A stretch of DNA of 16,233 nt from M3007 sp038246345 (GCA_038246345.1 JBBRWA010000119.1:1-16233), one strand, 5' to 3'; shown: positions 1 to 7,480, counted from the stretch's first letter. The notes: generated by a model from the sequence alone, not told the origin. Numbers and translations: made by a program.

Positions 1-1
1 A

Positions 2-310
2 TACTACCAAAACCAAACGCCTGCCGCCGCGGTCAGTGCAGAAGTAAAAAGCAAATCAAATCAAATTCCCGCCAACTTGCGCCAAACCTGCTTCATCATT
101 GGCGGCGTACCGTATGAATTGGCCAAACAAACCCGCAACGGAAAAGAACGCTATACCGTATTGAAAGCGCCCGCTGATTATAAGGCTGACGGCGCCAAGC
201 AAGAAGCAGGCTTGAATATTTATTCATCCATTGCAGAAGCAACTGGCTGCAAGCAGTTTGTGTTTGACTGGGATGCGAACTTCACGATTGGGTTCTTGTT
301 GGGGCTGTAG
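2..310 (+). CDS. 3' end of an unrecognised protein (partial)
   Basis: The frame is open from the window edge (first complete codon at position 2) to the TAG at 308-310, giving about 102 residues of a C-terminal part; the true start lies upstream. A TTG at 77 is an internal codon, not a convincing start. The visible part begins with a low-complexity Ala/Ser/Lys/Asn-rich stretch, suggestive of a linker, followed by a compact segment (QTCFIIGGVPYELAKQTRNG) and an end rich in hydrophobic and Gly residues (FTIGFLLGL). I do not recognise the family and propose no function. The inverted-repeat element at 337-503 begins 26 nt after the stop. Confidence 0.6.
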   Translation, partial: YYQNQTPAAAVSAEVKSKSNQIPANLRQTCFIIGGVPYELAKQTRNGKERYTVLKAPADYKADGAKQEAGLNIYSSIAEATGCKQFVFDWDANFTIGFLLGL

Positions 311-336
311 TTTTCGTACAAAAAAAAGAAAAAAAA

Positions 337-503
337 GTCTCACACCACGACACAACGACACAACGGGGGATATGTGCTTGGCTTTTGTTACTGTCGCTCG
401 CCTAAGCGTTGTGTTGTTGTGTGAGACTTGTTTTGGTTAAAGACGAGCATGTAGCGAATGCCCAAGTCAAGCACATATCCCCCGTTGTGTCGTTGTTTGA
501 GAC
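337..503. repeat. Inverted-repeat element between convergent genes
   Basis: The segment 352-380 is a perfect 29-bp inverted repeat of 468-496; the match continues imperfectly outward to 337 and 503, so both ends read gtctca.../...tgagac. A third copy of the arm end lies in the middle: 407-427 is the reverse complement of 337-357 with 19 of 21 matches. Two alternative hairpins can therefore form, 337-357 with 407-427, or 352-380 with 468-496. The right end abuts the stop codon (503-505) of the minus-strand gene and the left end follows the plus-strand stop by 26 nt. It could act as a bidirectional terminator or be a dispersed small repeat; there is no room for a transposase. Confidence 0.75.
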
Positions 504-2011
504 TATTTTTTGGGCTCTTGGACAGGTATAACCAAATACCGCTCATATATTTCTATACACACTCCCCCTTTCTTTTTTTGCCAAACCAGCCGCCAATTTC
601 GAGACAGTTCCTCATAATCGGCTTCCGAAAAATCGTTGTAAACGTTCGAAGCCATTACATACTGGTTTTCACTGAAATCTTTGGCTGAAAATTGCCGTCT
701 GTCACCGTTCAACAGCAGGTTTTCACCCGTATTGATATTCGGAAAAGCAGTCCCAAGCTTTGTAAAGTCAATATTCCTTGATTCTAAAAAGGTTACCGCA
801 TCGGCACGCAGGCTGTGGTAAGGCCAATGCGCCAAAGTGCTGTCCCAATCCATGGAAATGCCTCGAGGATACACCCAAAAATTACCCGTTGCCAGGCTGA
901 GCACAAGGGCAAGAAACAACACCAATTTTTTCTTGGATCGAATGGTTCCCGAATCTTGGGGACTATTCTCCATAAAAGGTCCCGCAAGTATTTGAAAAAC
1001 AAGTAAATGCAAGCATACAAATGCTGGTAGGAAATACCGGTGCGCCGACAAATTGTGGTACAACAAGGCCGAGGGCAGCAAAAACAACAACAAACAAATC
1101 AGCATGGAGAAAAATGGAGACCTGATCAACAGAGACCATGCTTCAGCAAGACCGGCGCGTCGTGTTTTCCAATACACCAACCCTGCCAATACCATCAGCT
1201 CCCCTACCCTGCCAAAATCAAGCCAGCGCCAACCAACTATGGCTATATTCCTACAAAAACCCGGTACATCCACCGCGTTGAAAGCGCCCGCCCAAGGTGA
1301 TGCTGGATGATAGCCAATCCAGCCGGTAGTATGCCAATGCCAAAACAGAAACCCAGCCGCGAAGGCAAATCCAGGGACAAATGGAATAGCGTTTCCAATC
1401 AGTTTCCGAAAATCAAAGTCTTTTAAAAATGGCAATAATGTCGCCCATGTAAACAAAGCCGCCGCTGTCATCATACCCCGCATACTAATGGTGCACAATA
1501 CCAGTATGCCGATCCATATCAAGTATTTTCGATGCCCTAACAAGCCTTGCAGTGCAAACAAAAAGCCTGTCACAACTACTACATCCGGACTGACCATTAC
1601 ACTTTGGCCCAACAACACAGGATCCAGAAATACTATTATCGGCAACCAGGCACCCCAAGTGTTACCAGCTATTCGGTGACCTAAACGCCAAAGCAAGATG
1701 ACATTCAGCAACAAGAAGGGGAGCACCGCAAAATGGCTCAGGGGAAGCGTCTTTCCAAAAAAAGTCCAAACCAGCGCCAAATAGTAGCCAAAAACAGGAG
1801 GGTGCCCCGAATCGATACTGACGGGCAATGGCAACCAATGCAGCCCGTTTTCAAAAAAAAAGTGTGCGTGTTTGGAGCCAAGCTGTACGGTGTCCCAAAA
1901 GAACGGATCGTTACGCGAAGCGAATGTCAGGGCAATGATGCCGAGGCAATATAAGGCTAGTATAAAATGGTGGTTGCGAATGGTCTTGATTTTAAGTGCC
2001 AAAGGTCGCAA
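503..2011 (-). CDS. Multi-pass membrane protein, probable GT39/ArnT-like glycosyltransferase
   Basis: This 502-residue protein has about ten hydrophobic segments and a soluble C-terminal part of roughly 110 residues ending in a basic tail. Near the N-terminus, after the first membrane helix, it shows DPFFWDTVQLGSKHAHFF and then SGHPPVFGYYLALVW. This resembles the first-loop acidic residue and the [KH]PP-L-Y/W motif of lipid-phosphosugar-dependent glycosyltransferases (PMT_2/ArnT type), which act outside the cytoplasmic membrane. The acceptor cannot be read from sequence. The start is uncertain: no ATG occurs near the N-terminus, and the frame is closed by TGA immediately before TTG at 2009-2011, so TTG here or at 1997-1999 is likely. 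The gap to the folE stop is only 13 nt, so it is probably cotranscribed with folE. The family call is moderate. Confidence 0.65.
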   Translation of the reverse strand: MRPLALKIKTIRNHHFILALYCLGIIALTFASRNDPFFWDTVQLGSKHAHFFFENGLHWLPLPVSIDSGHPPVFGYYLALVWTFFGKTLPLSHFAVLPFLLLNVILLWRLGHRIAGNTWGAWLPIIVFLDPVLLGQSVMVSPDVVVVTGFLFALQGLLGHRKYLIWIGILVLCTISMRGMMTAAALFTWATLLPFLKDFDFRKLIGNAIPFVPGFAFAAGFLFWHWHTTGWIGYHPASPWAGAFNAVDVPGFCRNIAIVGWRWLDFGRVGELMVLAGLVYWKTRRAGLAEAWSLLIRSPFFSMLICLLLFLLPSALLYHNLSAHRYFLPAFVCLHLLVFQILAGPFMENSPQDSGTIRSKKKLVLFLALVLSLATGNFWVYPRGISMDWDSTLAHWPYHSLRADAVTFLESRNIDFTKLGTAFPNINTGENLLLNGDRRQFSAKDFSENQYVMASNVYNDFSEADYEELSRNWRLVWQKKKGGVCIEIYERYLVIPVQEPKK

Positions 2012-2024
2012 TCAAAGCTGAATA

Positions 2025-2621
2025 TTAGTGTAAACGAGCTTCCACCAGTTTCAAAAATTCAGCCCGTGTGGTCGATTTTAGAAATTCGCCCGTAAAGGCG
2101 GAAGTCGTGGTCACGGAGTTTTGCTTCTGAACACCACGCATCATCATGCACATGTGTCGAGCCTCAATCACCACCGCTACGCCGAGTGGCTGGAGGGTTT
2201 CTTGAATGACATCACGAATCTCGAGTGTGAGGCGTTCCTGCACCTGCAATCTACGGGCATAAACATCCACAACGCGTGGCAGCTTGCTTAGGCCCACAAT
2301 ATGGCCATTGGGAATGTAGGCAATGTGCGCTTTGCCGAAAAATGGCAGCATGTGATGCTCGCACATCGAGTAAAGCTCAATGTCTTTTACGAGCACCATT
2401 TCACTGTAGTCCTCCTTAAACATCGCAGAACGCAGAATAGCAGCCGCATCTTGGTCATAACCTTGTGTGAGGAATTGCATGGCTTTGGCGGCACGTTGTG
2501 GCGTTTTCTCCAGACCTTCCCGGGAGGCATCTTCGCCTATACCGGCTAAAATATCTTGAAAATCGACCTTTAATCGCTCTGTCAGCGCAGGATCATAATG
2601 TTCCGTTTTTTTGTACGGCAT
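2025..2621 (-). CDS. folE: GTP cyclohydrolase I
   Basis: A 198-residue protein of normal family length. It converts GTP to 7,8-dihydroneopterin triphosphate, the first step of folate, biopterin and (via PTPS/QueD enzymes) deazapurine synthesis, in the cytoplasm as a toroidal homodecamer. The zinc ligands are visible as Cys87 and His90 in SMCEHHMLPF, and Cys158 in EARHMCMMMRG; their spacing (3 and 68) matches E. coli Cys110/His113/Cys181. The family signatures GHIVGLSKLPRVVD (107-120) and QERLT (128-132) are intact, so this is the type I enzyme. ATG at 2619-2621. A PTPS/QueD-family gene ends 82 nt upstream on the same strand, indicating a pterin pathway pair, and the membrane protein gene follows by 13 nt. 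Confidence 0.96.
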   Translation of the reverse strand: MPYKKTEHYDPALTERLKVDFQDILAGIGEDASREGLEKTPQRAAKAMQFLTQGYDQDAAAILRSAMFKEDYSEMVLVKDIELYSMCEHHMLPFFGKAHIAYIPNGHIVGLSKLPRVVDVYARRLQVQERLTLEIRDVIQETLQPLGVAVVIEARHMCMMMRGVQKQNSVTTTSAFTGEFLKSTTRAEFLKLVEARLH

Positions 2622-2703
2622 GGTAAGTTGTTCAGCAAGTTTAAAGTACAGCAGGAGAAATCAAGTGACCGGGCTGAACCAAAGCTGAATCAAATGTTGA
2701 GCG

Positions 2704-3126
2704 CTACATAGCCTCGCCGTAATATTCTGCGTAAATGGTCTCCGTCTCCCAGAGTTTGATGGCATGGAGTTGGCAATCGTATGATTTTAGCCCTATCTCC
2801 AAGCGATTCCAGATGAGCAGAACAAGGTTTTCGGTGGTTGGTTGCATTCCCTTGGGAATAAATTCTACATCAAGGTTGAGATTGCTGTGATCCAAATGCT
2901 CCACCACTTCATCTTTGATGATTGTCGAAAGTTTTTTCACATCAATGATAAAGCCCGTATGCGGGTCAGGTCTTCCTTTTACGGTGACATGAAGGGTATA
3001 ATTATGGCCATGCCAGTTCTTGTTGCTGCATTTGCCAAAAACTTCACGGTTTTGTTCCTCCGTCCAGTCTGCGACCCAAAGTTTGTGGGCGGCATTAAAT
3101 TTTTCTATTCGTGTGATGTAAACCAT
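2704..3126 (-). CDS. 6-pyruvoyl-tetrahydropterin / 6-carboxytetrahydropterin synthase (PTPS/QueD family)
   Basis: From the ATG at 3126 the protein has 140 residues, normal for the family, and starts MVYITRIEKFNAAH. The frame is open to 3240, but that extension lacks family similarity and contains a TAnnTTTG promoter match (3179-3186), so I choose 3126. The zinc ligands are His14 (FNAAH), His39 and His41 (WHGHNY). Cys33 in FGKCSNKNWHGHNY is the likely catalytic cysteine, LDHSNLN supplies the Asp-His pair, and ETETIYAEYYG the C-terminal Glu. The enzyme acts on 7,8-dihydroneopterin triphosphate, the product of the adjacent folE. The GKC-n-N-x-HGHNY spacing resembles animal-type PTPS (biopterin branch) as much as bacterial QueD (queuosine branch), so the exact product is undecided. 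Confidence 0.9.
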   Translation of the reverse strand: MVYITRIEKFNAAHKLWVADWTEEQNREVFGKCSNKNWHGHNYTLHVTVKGRPDPHTGFIIDVKKLSTIIKDEVVEHLDHSNLNLDVEFIPKGMQPTTENLVLLIWNRLEIGLKSYDCQLHAIKLWETETIYAEYYGEAM

Positions 3127-3178
3127 GCGTGATGTTGTGCGAGGCGGCCGAATTTGGAATGATTTTAAAAAACGGCTG

Positions 3179-3186
3179 CAAAAGTA
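3179..3186 (-). promoter_or_regulatory. Bacteroidota -7 promoter element (TACTTTTG) for the pterin synthase gene
   Basis: Read on the minus strand, 3186 to 3179 is TACTTTTG, an exact match to TAnnTTTG. It predicts a transcript start near 3173, about 47 nt before the chosen ATG at 3126, and argues against a start at 3240. I see no good -33 TTG at the expected distance, so the call is moderate. Confidence 0.4.
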
Positions 3187-3328
3187 GGGCGAATTGTTTT
3201 TTATTTTGACTGAATGTTGCGGATAAAAAGGGCCAAACAATCGCTTTATCTGTGTGGTTCCACATTTTATCTAAAAAAACGGTCCAAGCTGTCAGTATAA
3301 CACGTTTTTTGCGGCAGTATTCCTGAAA

Positions 3329-4390
3329 ATGAAAAAGACGCGAAGCTTTTTAGACAATACCTATGAATTTCTGAGCCGGCGCCCCGTATACCACGGGTTG
3401 TTCTGGCTGGTGTTGTTTGGATTGATGCGGTGGATTGATGAATATGAGGAAGTTGAGATTTGGTTTGCCCTGGGTAATGAGCTGATTCAGCTTTTGTTTT
3501 ATGCAATACTGGTTTATTGGAATCTTTTATACTTGATTCCCAACTATTTAGCTCGATTTGCCTTCATGTATTTTGGCCTGTTGTTGGCATCTTGTGCCAT
3601 CATAACGCCCATCGAAGTTCTCGTGTTGTACCTTAAATATGCCAACCAGGAGTTATATAGGGACAACCTCGTAAGTCATCAAGTATTGATATTTTGGGGC
3701 AATGTAGTGGTAATGTTGGTTTCCACGGTGCTACGCGTGGTGATGGATTGGTGGCGCTATCAAAATGAGAAACAAGTCCTTGTCACCCAAACGGTTCAAT
3801 CGGAATTGCGCTTTTTGAAAAGCCAGATAAATCCCCATTTTCTTTTCAACACCCTCAACAATCTGTACGCCCTAACCTTAAAAAAAAGCGATAAAGCACC
3901 TGAAATCGTTCTGAAGCTCTCCGAAATCATGCGCTACATGTTGTATGAGTGCAATGAACGCCAGGTTCCTCTAAGCAAAGAAATTCAGTACATTTACAAT
4001 TATCTTGACCTTGAACGGCTACGGCAGCCGAAAGATGCCGACATTCGATTCGTTGTGGAAGGCCATATCAGCGAGCAAATGGTGGCGCCTTTACTTTTTG
4101 TTCCTTTTTTGGAAAACAGTTTCAAACATGGCTTGAACCATACTGTAAATGGTGCCGGCTTTGTTCGGCTTAAATTGAGTGTACAAAAAGATGCGCTCGA
4201 GTTTTTCATCGAAAACAGTAAAGTTGAACATATCCCACGGCAAAACCACGCCCGAAGTGGTGGTATTGGCTTGGTTAATGTTCGGCAAAGACTGCAAATG
4301 TTATACCCCGAGGATCACACACTTGAAATAATTGACGAACCAAACAGGTATGCAGTGACCCTCCTTCTTAAAATCAATGTGATAATTTGA
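3329..4390 (+). CDS. LytS-type sensor histidine kinase (His_kinase/HATPase)
   Basis: A 353-residue membrane kinase. The N-terminal 140 residues contain four hydrophobic segments (about 20-35, 52-73, 78-102, 118-138) with no separate sensor domain, typical of the 2TMR/LytS-like kinases common in Bacteroidota. The phosphoacceptor is His170 in SQINPHFLFNTLNNLY, followed by an ATPase part with the N-box VPFLENSFKHG (Asn263) and the G-box GGIGLVNVRQRL (311-322). It would phosphorylate the LytTR regulator encoded 160 nt downstream. The last codons and stop (N-V-I-I-TGA) are made from a copy of the TGTGATAAT repeat that fills the intergenic region, suggesting that the repeat has changed the 3' end of the gene. 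The stimulus is unknown. Confidence 0.93.
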   Translation: MKKTRSFLDNTYEFLSRRPVYHGLFWLVLFGLMRWIDEYEEVEIWFALGNELIQLLFYAILVYWNLLYLIPNYLARFAFMYFGLLLASCAIITPIEVLVLYLKYANQELYRDNLVSHQVLIFWGNVVVMLVSTVLRVVMDWWRYQNEKQVLVTQTVQSELRFLKSQINPHFLFNTLNNLYALTLKKSDKAPEIVLKLSEIMRYMLYECNERQVPLSKEIQYIYNYLDLERLRQPKDADIRFVVEGHISEQMVAPLLFVPFLENSFKHGLNHTVNGAGFVRLKLSVQKDALEFFIENSKVEHIPRQNHARSGGIGLVNVRQRLQMLYPEDHTLEIIDEPNRYAVTLLLKINVII

Positions 4391-4541
4391 AAAATTAATG
4401 TGATAATGTGATAATTAACACATTTTTCCTGGCATCCGCCGATTCAATTATTCACGAACAACAGCCAAACCCAAAGCCAATTATCACATTATCGAATTTT
4501 AACATTCAATTATCACAATTTCACATTATCAAATTATCACA
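4378..4541. repeat. Cluster of TGTGATAAT repeats in opposed orientation
   Basis: TGTGATAAT occurs forward at 4378-4386, 4399-4407 and 4407-4415, and inverted (ATTATCACA) at 4480-4488, 4509-4517 and 4533-4541, with further partial copies such as 4525-4531. The forward group sits next to the kinase stop, the inverted group next to the regulator ATG, and about 60 nt of non-repeat sequence lies between, so the two groups can fold into a long AT-rich stem. The second unit group (4394-4415) can pair with 4480-4493. Spacing is irregular and the units are short, so it is not a CRISPR array. Confidence 0.75.
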
Positions 4542-4550
4542 TTAAAGCTT

Positions 4551-5285
4551 ATGCTCAAAGTTATCATTGTTGACGACGAACCGCTTGCCTTGGATGTTCT
4601 TGAAACCTACATCTCCCAAATGCCGCAATTAAACTTGGTGCAGCGCTGTTCAAATGCCCTGGAAGCCAATGATGCGCTCAAGGTGCATGATGTGGATTTG
4701 ATGTTTCTCGACATTCAAATGCCACAGCTCACGGGGGTTGACTTTGTGAAAACCTTGACCAATCCGCCGATGATTGTCTTTACGACGGCATATCCAAATT
4801 ATGCCATCCAGGGTTTTGACTTGAATGCCCTCGATTATCTCCTCAAGCCAATTTCATTGGATCGATTCATGAAAGCGGTTAACAAGGCTGTTGAACAAGC
4901 CGAACTTGCCAATCAGGAACAAACTCCAGCCGTTCCAACGGCCTTTAATGATGGGCTTGATTTCTTCTTTGTCAAGGCTGACAAAAAACTGGTTAAGGTT
5001 AATTTTGACGACATTATTTATATTGAAGGCCTGAAAGACTATGTCATCATCCGCTTGATTAATGGGCGCGTAATTACACTTCAGACGATGAAAAGCCTGG
5101 AGGAACGGCTGCCCCGTAGCAAATTCAAACGCATTCACCGTTCGTACATCGTTGCGCTGGACAAAATCATGGCCATTGAGGGCAATATGGTAGAAGTACA
5201 GGAGAAGGATCGCCCAAAACTATTGCCCATTGGCAAGAATTATAGGGACGATTTGTTGACTTTGATTGAGAAGAACCGCTTGTAA
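4551..5285 (+). CDS. LytTR-family response regulator
   Basis: A 244-residue two-domain regulator. The receiver domain (1-120) has the acidic pair VDDEP (Asp8-Asp9), the phosphoacceptor Asp54 in MFLDIQMPQLTG, Thr78/79 in VFTTAY and Lys99 in LLKPIS. After a short linker (about 118-135), the C-terminal LytTR DNA-binding domain (about 138-240) shows the typical DIIYIEGLKDYV, LQTMKSLEERLP and FKRIHRSYIVALDKI. It is the expected partner of the sensor kinase upstream; such pairs activate nearby or distant promoters by binding direct repeats. The ATG at 4551 directly follows the TGTGATAAT repeat cluster; I see no TAnnTTTG promoter between the two genes, so cotranscription through the repeats is likely. 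Confidence 0.95.
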   Translation: MLKVIIVDDEPLALDVLETYISQMPQLNLVQRCSNALEANDALKVHDVDLMFLDIQMPQLTGVDFVKTLTNPPMIVFTTAYPNYAIQGFDLNALDYLLKPISLDRFMKAVNKAVEQAELANQEQTPAVPTAFNDGLDFFFVKADKKLVKVNFDDIIYIEGLKDYVIIRLINGRVITLQTMKSLEERLPRSKFKRIHRSYIVALDKIMAIEGNMVEVQEKDRPKLLPIGKNYRDDLLTLIEKNRL

Positions 5286-5429
5286 TATTCCCGGTTCTGT
5301 GATTTTTCTTCCCATCAACATTTTTTTTTCGACCGTAATCTCATTAATGCGTACATTTCGGCCGATTTTTCTCCATAAGACCATTTCAGCGTAGGAAGAA
5401 ATAATCTGTTCTTTAATCAATTTGCAGCT

Positions 5430-6221
5430 ATGCGCATACAGTTTAGCCTTTCTTGCCAGAAAGGCACCGTTATTCCAATTAATTATCAGTCCGAAATCTC
5501 GAACTGGGTTTTCACTGTTTTATCCAACTCAGGGGCCGAGTTGTCCATGTGGGTGCAACAACTTGGCTTTGACTTGTCTTCAAAGACTTTTAAGCAGTTT
5601 ACCTTCAGCCCTTTGGCCATTTATCCTTATGAAATGGATCAGGTGCGCCAAGAGTTTAAATTGTTGGGAAACCAGGTAAAACTTGGGTTATCCATTGCCG
5701 TCAACCCAGCTTTTGAGCAACAATTGGTCAGCCTTTTTCGGCAAGTGCCACTTCAATTGGGAACATTAGATGGTCAACCAGCCCATTTTGAAGTTAAACA
5801 TTGGCAAGTATTGTCGCCTCCCGTTTTCAAGGAGACAATGACTTTTAAGGCTATATCTCCAATTTCCATCACAACCATTGAGGAGACAAAATCAGCCAAC
5901 CCCTATGTTTTGCCGGACAACGTAGAATACGACATCAGTTTCTTCAACCATATTGTGCGCCGTTTCAAAGCTGCTCAACAGTATAGATCCCTTGCAGGAT
6001 TAAAACTGCTTGATCCGGCCTTTCCCATGCAATACAAATTACATGGGCTCGCCAAATCCCGCTTGATTCACCTAAAGGCCAACACCGAAAATATACAGCA
6101 ATTGCGCGGCTTTTCCTACGAATTTGAGGTAAGCATGCCGACACCTGTCATGGAATTTTGTTACTACGCGGGTTTTGGAGAGTTTCCTCACTTGGGTTTC
6201 GGATACGTTGATATAAAATAA
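5430..6221 (+). CDS. cas6: Cas6-family CRISPR RNA endoribonuclease homologue, solitary
   Basis: A 263-residue protein of normal Cas6 length. The N-terminus MRIQFSLSCQKGTVIPINYQ and the following KTFKQFTFSPL (52-62) match the first ferredoxin-like fold of Cas6, and the C-terminus AGFGEFPHLGFGYVDI (247-262) is the Gly-rich loop GxG-x5-GFG that contacts crRNA repeats. Cas6 normally cuts pre-crRNA within repeat hairpins. Two features are odd. No other cas gene or CRISPR array is in the window. Also, the position where many Cas6 proteins carry a general-base His (FLHxxG) reads WVQQLG here, with Gln43; the first His in the protein is His119. The active site may be rearranged, or the protein may bind without cutting. 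A lipoprotein gene starts 6 nt after the stop. Confidence 0.88.
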   Translation: MRIQFSLSCQKGTVIPINYQSEISNWVFTVLSNSGAELSMWVQQLGFDLSSKTFKQFTFSPLAIYPYEMDQVRQEFKLLGNQVKLGLSIAVNPAFEQQLVSLFRQVPLQLGTLDGQPAHFEVKHWQVLSPPVFKETMTFKAISPISITTIEETKSANPYVLPDNVEYDISFFNHIVRRFKAAQQYRSLAGLKLLDPAFPMQYKLHGLAKSRLIHLKANTENIQQLRGFSYEFEVSMPTPVMEFCYYAGFGEFPHLGFGYVDIK

Positions 6222-6227
6222 CACGCT

Positions 6228-6638
6228 ATGAAAAGGTTCTTTGGGTTGGGAATGGCGATCTTTTCCTGCTTGATTGTGTCGTGTGACAGCGATACGGAGA
6301 AAACCAAAGCTTTCATCCCTGGCTACTGGGCAATGGAGTCTGCTTTTCGTGATACCAGGGAAACAACACTGCTCAATGATGTTTACTTTCAGTTTGAAGC
6401 AGGTGGCACGATGGTTACGAATCTGCCGAACACAGCGGAGGCTCCCACTGTATTTGAGTTAAAGGATAATATCATTGTCCAAAAAACAGACAGTCCCATC
6501 AAGTATAACATCGTTTCAATTACAGATTCCACTTTGGTGTTAGCCCTGAACATTCGGAATACTCCATTCGAGTTCCACCTCAAAAAAACGTCTCCCCCAG
6601 CGCCGCCACAAGGCGTAGAAACGGATAGTATCCAATAA
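6228..6638 (+). CDS. Small lipoprotein of unknown function
   Basis: A 136-residue protein with a lipoprotein signal peptide: MKRF, a hydrophobic run, and the lipobox LIVSC with Cys19 as the lipidation site, so it should be anchored in an outer or inner membrane. The mature part begins with acidic and polar residues (DSDTEKTK), then a likely small beta-rich domain (GYWAMESAFRD...YFQFEAGGTMVTNL...FELKDNIIV), reminiscent of lipocalin-like single-domain lipoproteins of Bacteroidota, though I cannot name a family. It ends with a Pro-rich tail. The start lies 6 nt after the Cas6-family gene, so the two are probably cotranscribed; a functional link is not evident. The stop is 2 nt from the end of the convergent gene. 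Confidence 0.82.
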   Translation: MKRFFGLGMAIFSCLIVSCDSDTEKTKAFIPGYWAMESAFRDTRETTLLNDVYFQFEAGGTMVTNLPNTAEAPTVFELKDNIIVQKTDSPIKYNIVSITDSTLVLALNIRNTPFEFHLKKTSPPAPPQGVETDSIQ

Positions 6639-6640
6639 TA

Positions 6641-7480
6641 CTATCTGCAAGATTTTAAATAAGTATTTGTTTCCCAATCAAAGTGGTACCGTGTCACAAT
6701 GTTGGCAGGCACTGCTCTTTCAATAATTTCGTCCTTCTGGGTCCCTTGCATGACCAAATCGAAATCCCACCAGCCTGATTCTGTTTCCATATTTGGTATA
6801 AAATGGATGGACTTGTCAAAAGCAAAAGCCCTGTCAGGATCATCTTCAAATGCTGCCATATTGTCTTCATGGACGGCAAAATTGAATACTTTTTGAAAAT
6901 TATCCAGATCAAAATAAGTGACGTACTCGCCGTAAAAACTTTGATCCAGCCAACTCATTTGTAAGCGAAGGCACCAGGTAGTAACACCAAATTGTACCAA
7001 ACCACTTTCAGCATTTAGCCCAAAACTGCCTTGAGTCGTAAAATGTTTTGCAAATTTGATGATTTCCCACCGGCCCTCTCCAATATCATCAAAAACTGCA
7101 GCGCTTACCTGGGCCCCACAAGAAGGGCAGTTAATGGCAGACCCATTTTCGTACGGCATGGTTTCGAATAACGCAACGGCCAAACTGACTCCATTGGCAT
7201 TGATGTACATAATGGTGTCCAAAGCAGTGTGTACATATCCATCACTTGAAACATTAGACGACAACAAATCACTAAAACTCAAAGGCATCCAAAGTACTTC
7301 TTCCTTGTTAGAAATGGAGTCTGAATCAAAAAGGCGGATGAGCAAAGTTTCGCGATCTGTCAGGTCAAATGGTTGTGTGATGTCCATTTGACCCAAAGCT
7401 GTATGGCAATAGCACAACAACAACAACACTGAAATCGCGTATTTTTTTCGGAAAAAGAAGGCGGAGGATAATTCGATCAT
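6641..7480 (-). CDS. Secreted protein of unknown function
   Basis: A 279-residue protein starting at ATG 7478-7480, with a signal peptide: a charged start containing RKK (11-13), a hydrophobic core AISVLLLLCYCHTALG, and probable cleavage before QMDITQP. The mature part is acidic, rich in aromatic residues, and probably beta-structured. It has a CxxC pair (NCPSCGAQ) in the middle and further Cys residues (TTWCLRL, and Cys278 just before the C-terminal Arg), so disulfides or a metal site are possible. The N-terminal region (DLTDRETLLIRLFDSDSISNKEEVLWMPLSFSDLL) resembles no family I can name. There is no C-terminal sorting domain. It is convergent with the lipoprotein gene, with only 2 nt between them. 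Confidence 0.75.
   Translation of the reverse strand: MIELSSAFFFRKKYAISVLLLLCYCHTALGQMDITQPFDLTDRETLLIRLFDSDSISNKEEVLWMPLSFSDLLSSNVSSDGYVHTALDTIMYINANGVSLAVALFETMPYENGSAINCPSCGAQVSAAVFDDIGEGRWEIIKFAKHFTTQGSFGLNAESGLVQFGVTTWCLRLQMSWLDQSFYGEYVTYFDLDNFQKVFNFAVHEDNMAAFEDDPDRAFAFDKSIHFIPNMETESGWWDFDLVMQGTQKDEIIERAVPANIVTRYHFDWETNTYLKSCR

Noticed and set aside
3127..3240. N-terminal extension of the pterin synthase to an ATG at 3240
   Set aside because: The extension has no family similarity, and a TAnnTTTG promoter match at 3179-3186 lies inside it; the family starts at the ATG at 3126.
4378..4541. Repeat cluster as a CRISPR array, given the Cas6-like gene 900 bp downstream
   Set aside because: Units are about 9 nt, irregularly spaced, in both orientations, and without unique spacers of constant length.
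5351..5398. 15-codon ORF before the Cas6-like gene as a possible leader peptide
   Set aside because: No run of any one codon, no terminator hairpin after it, and no promoter match in front.
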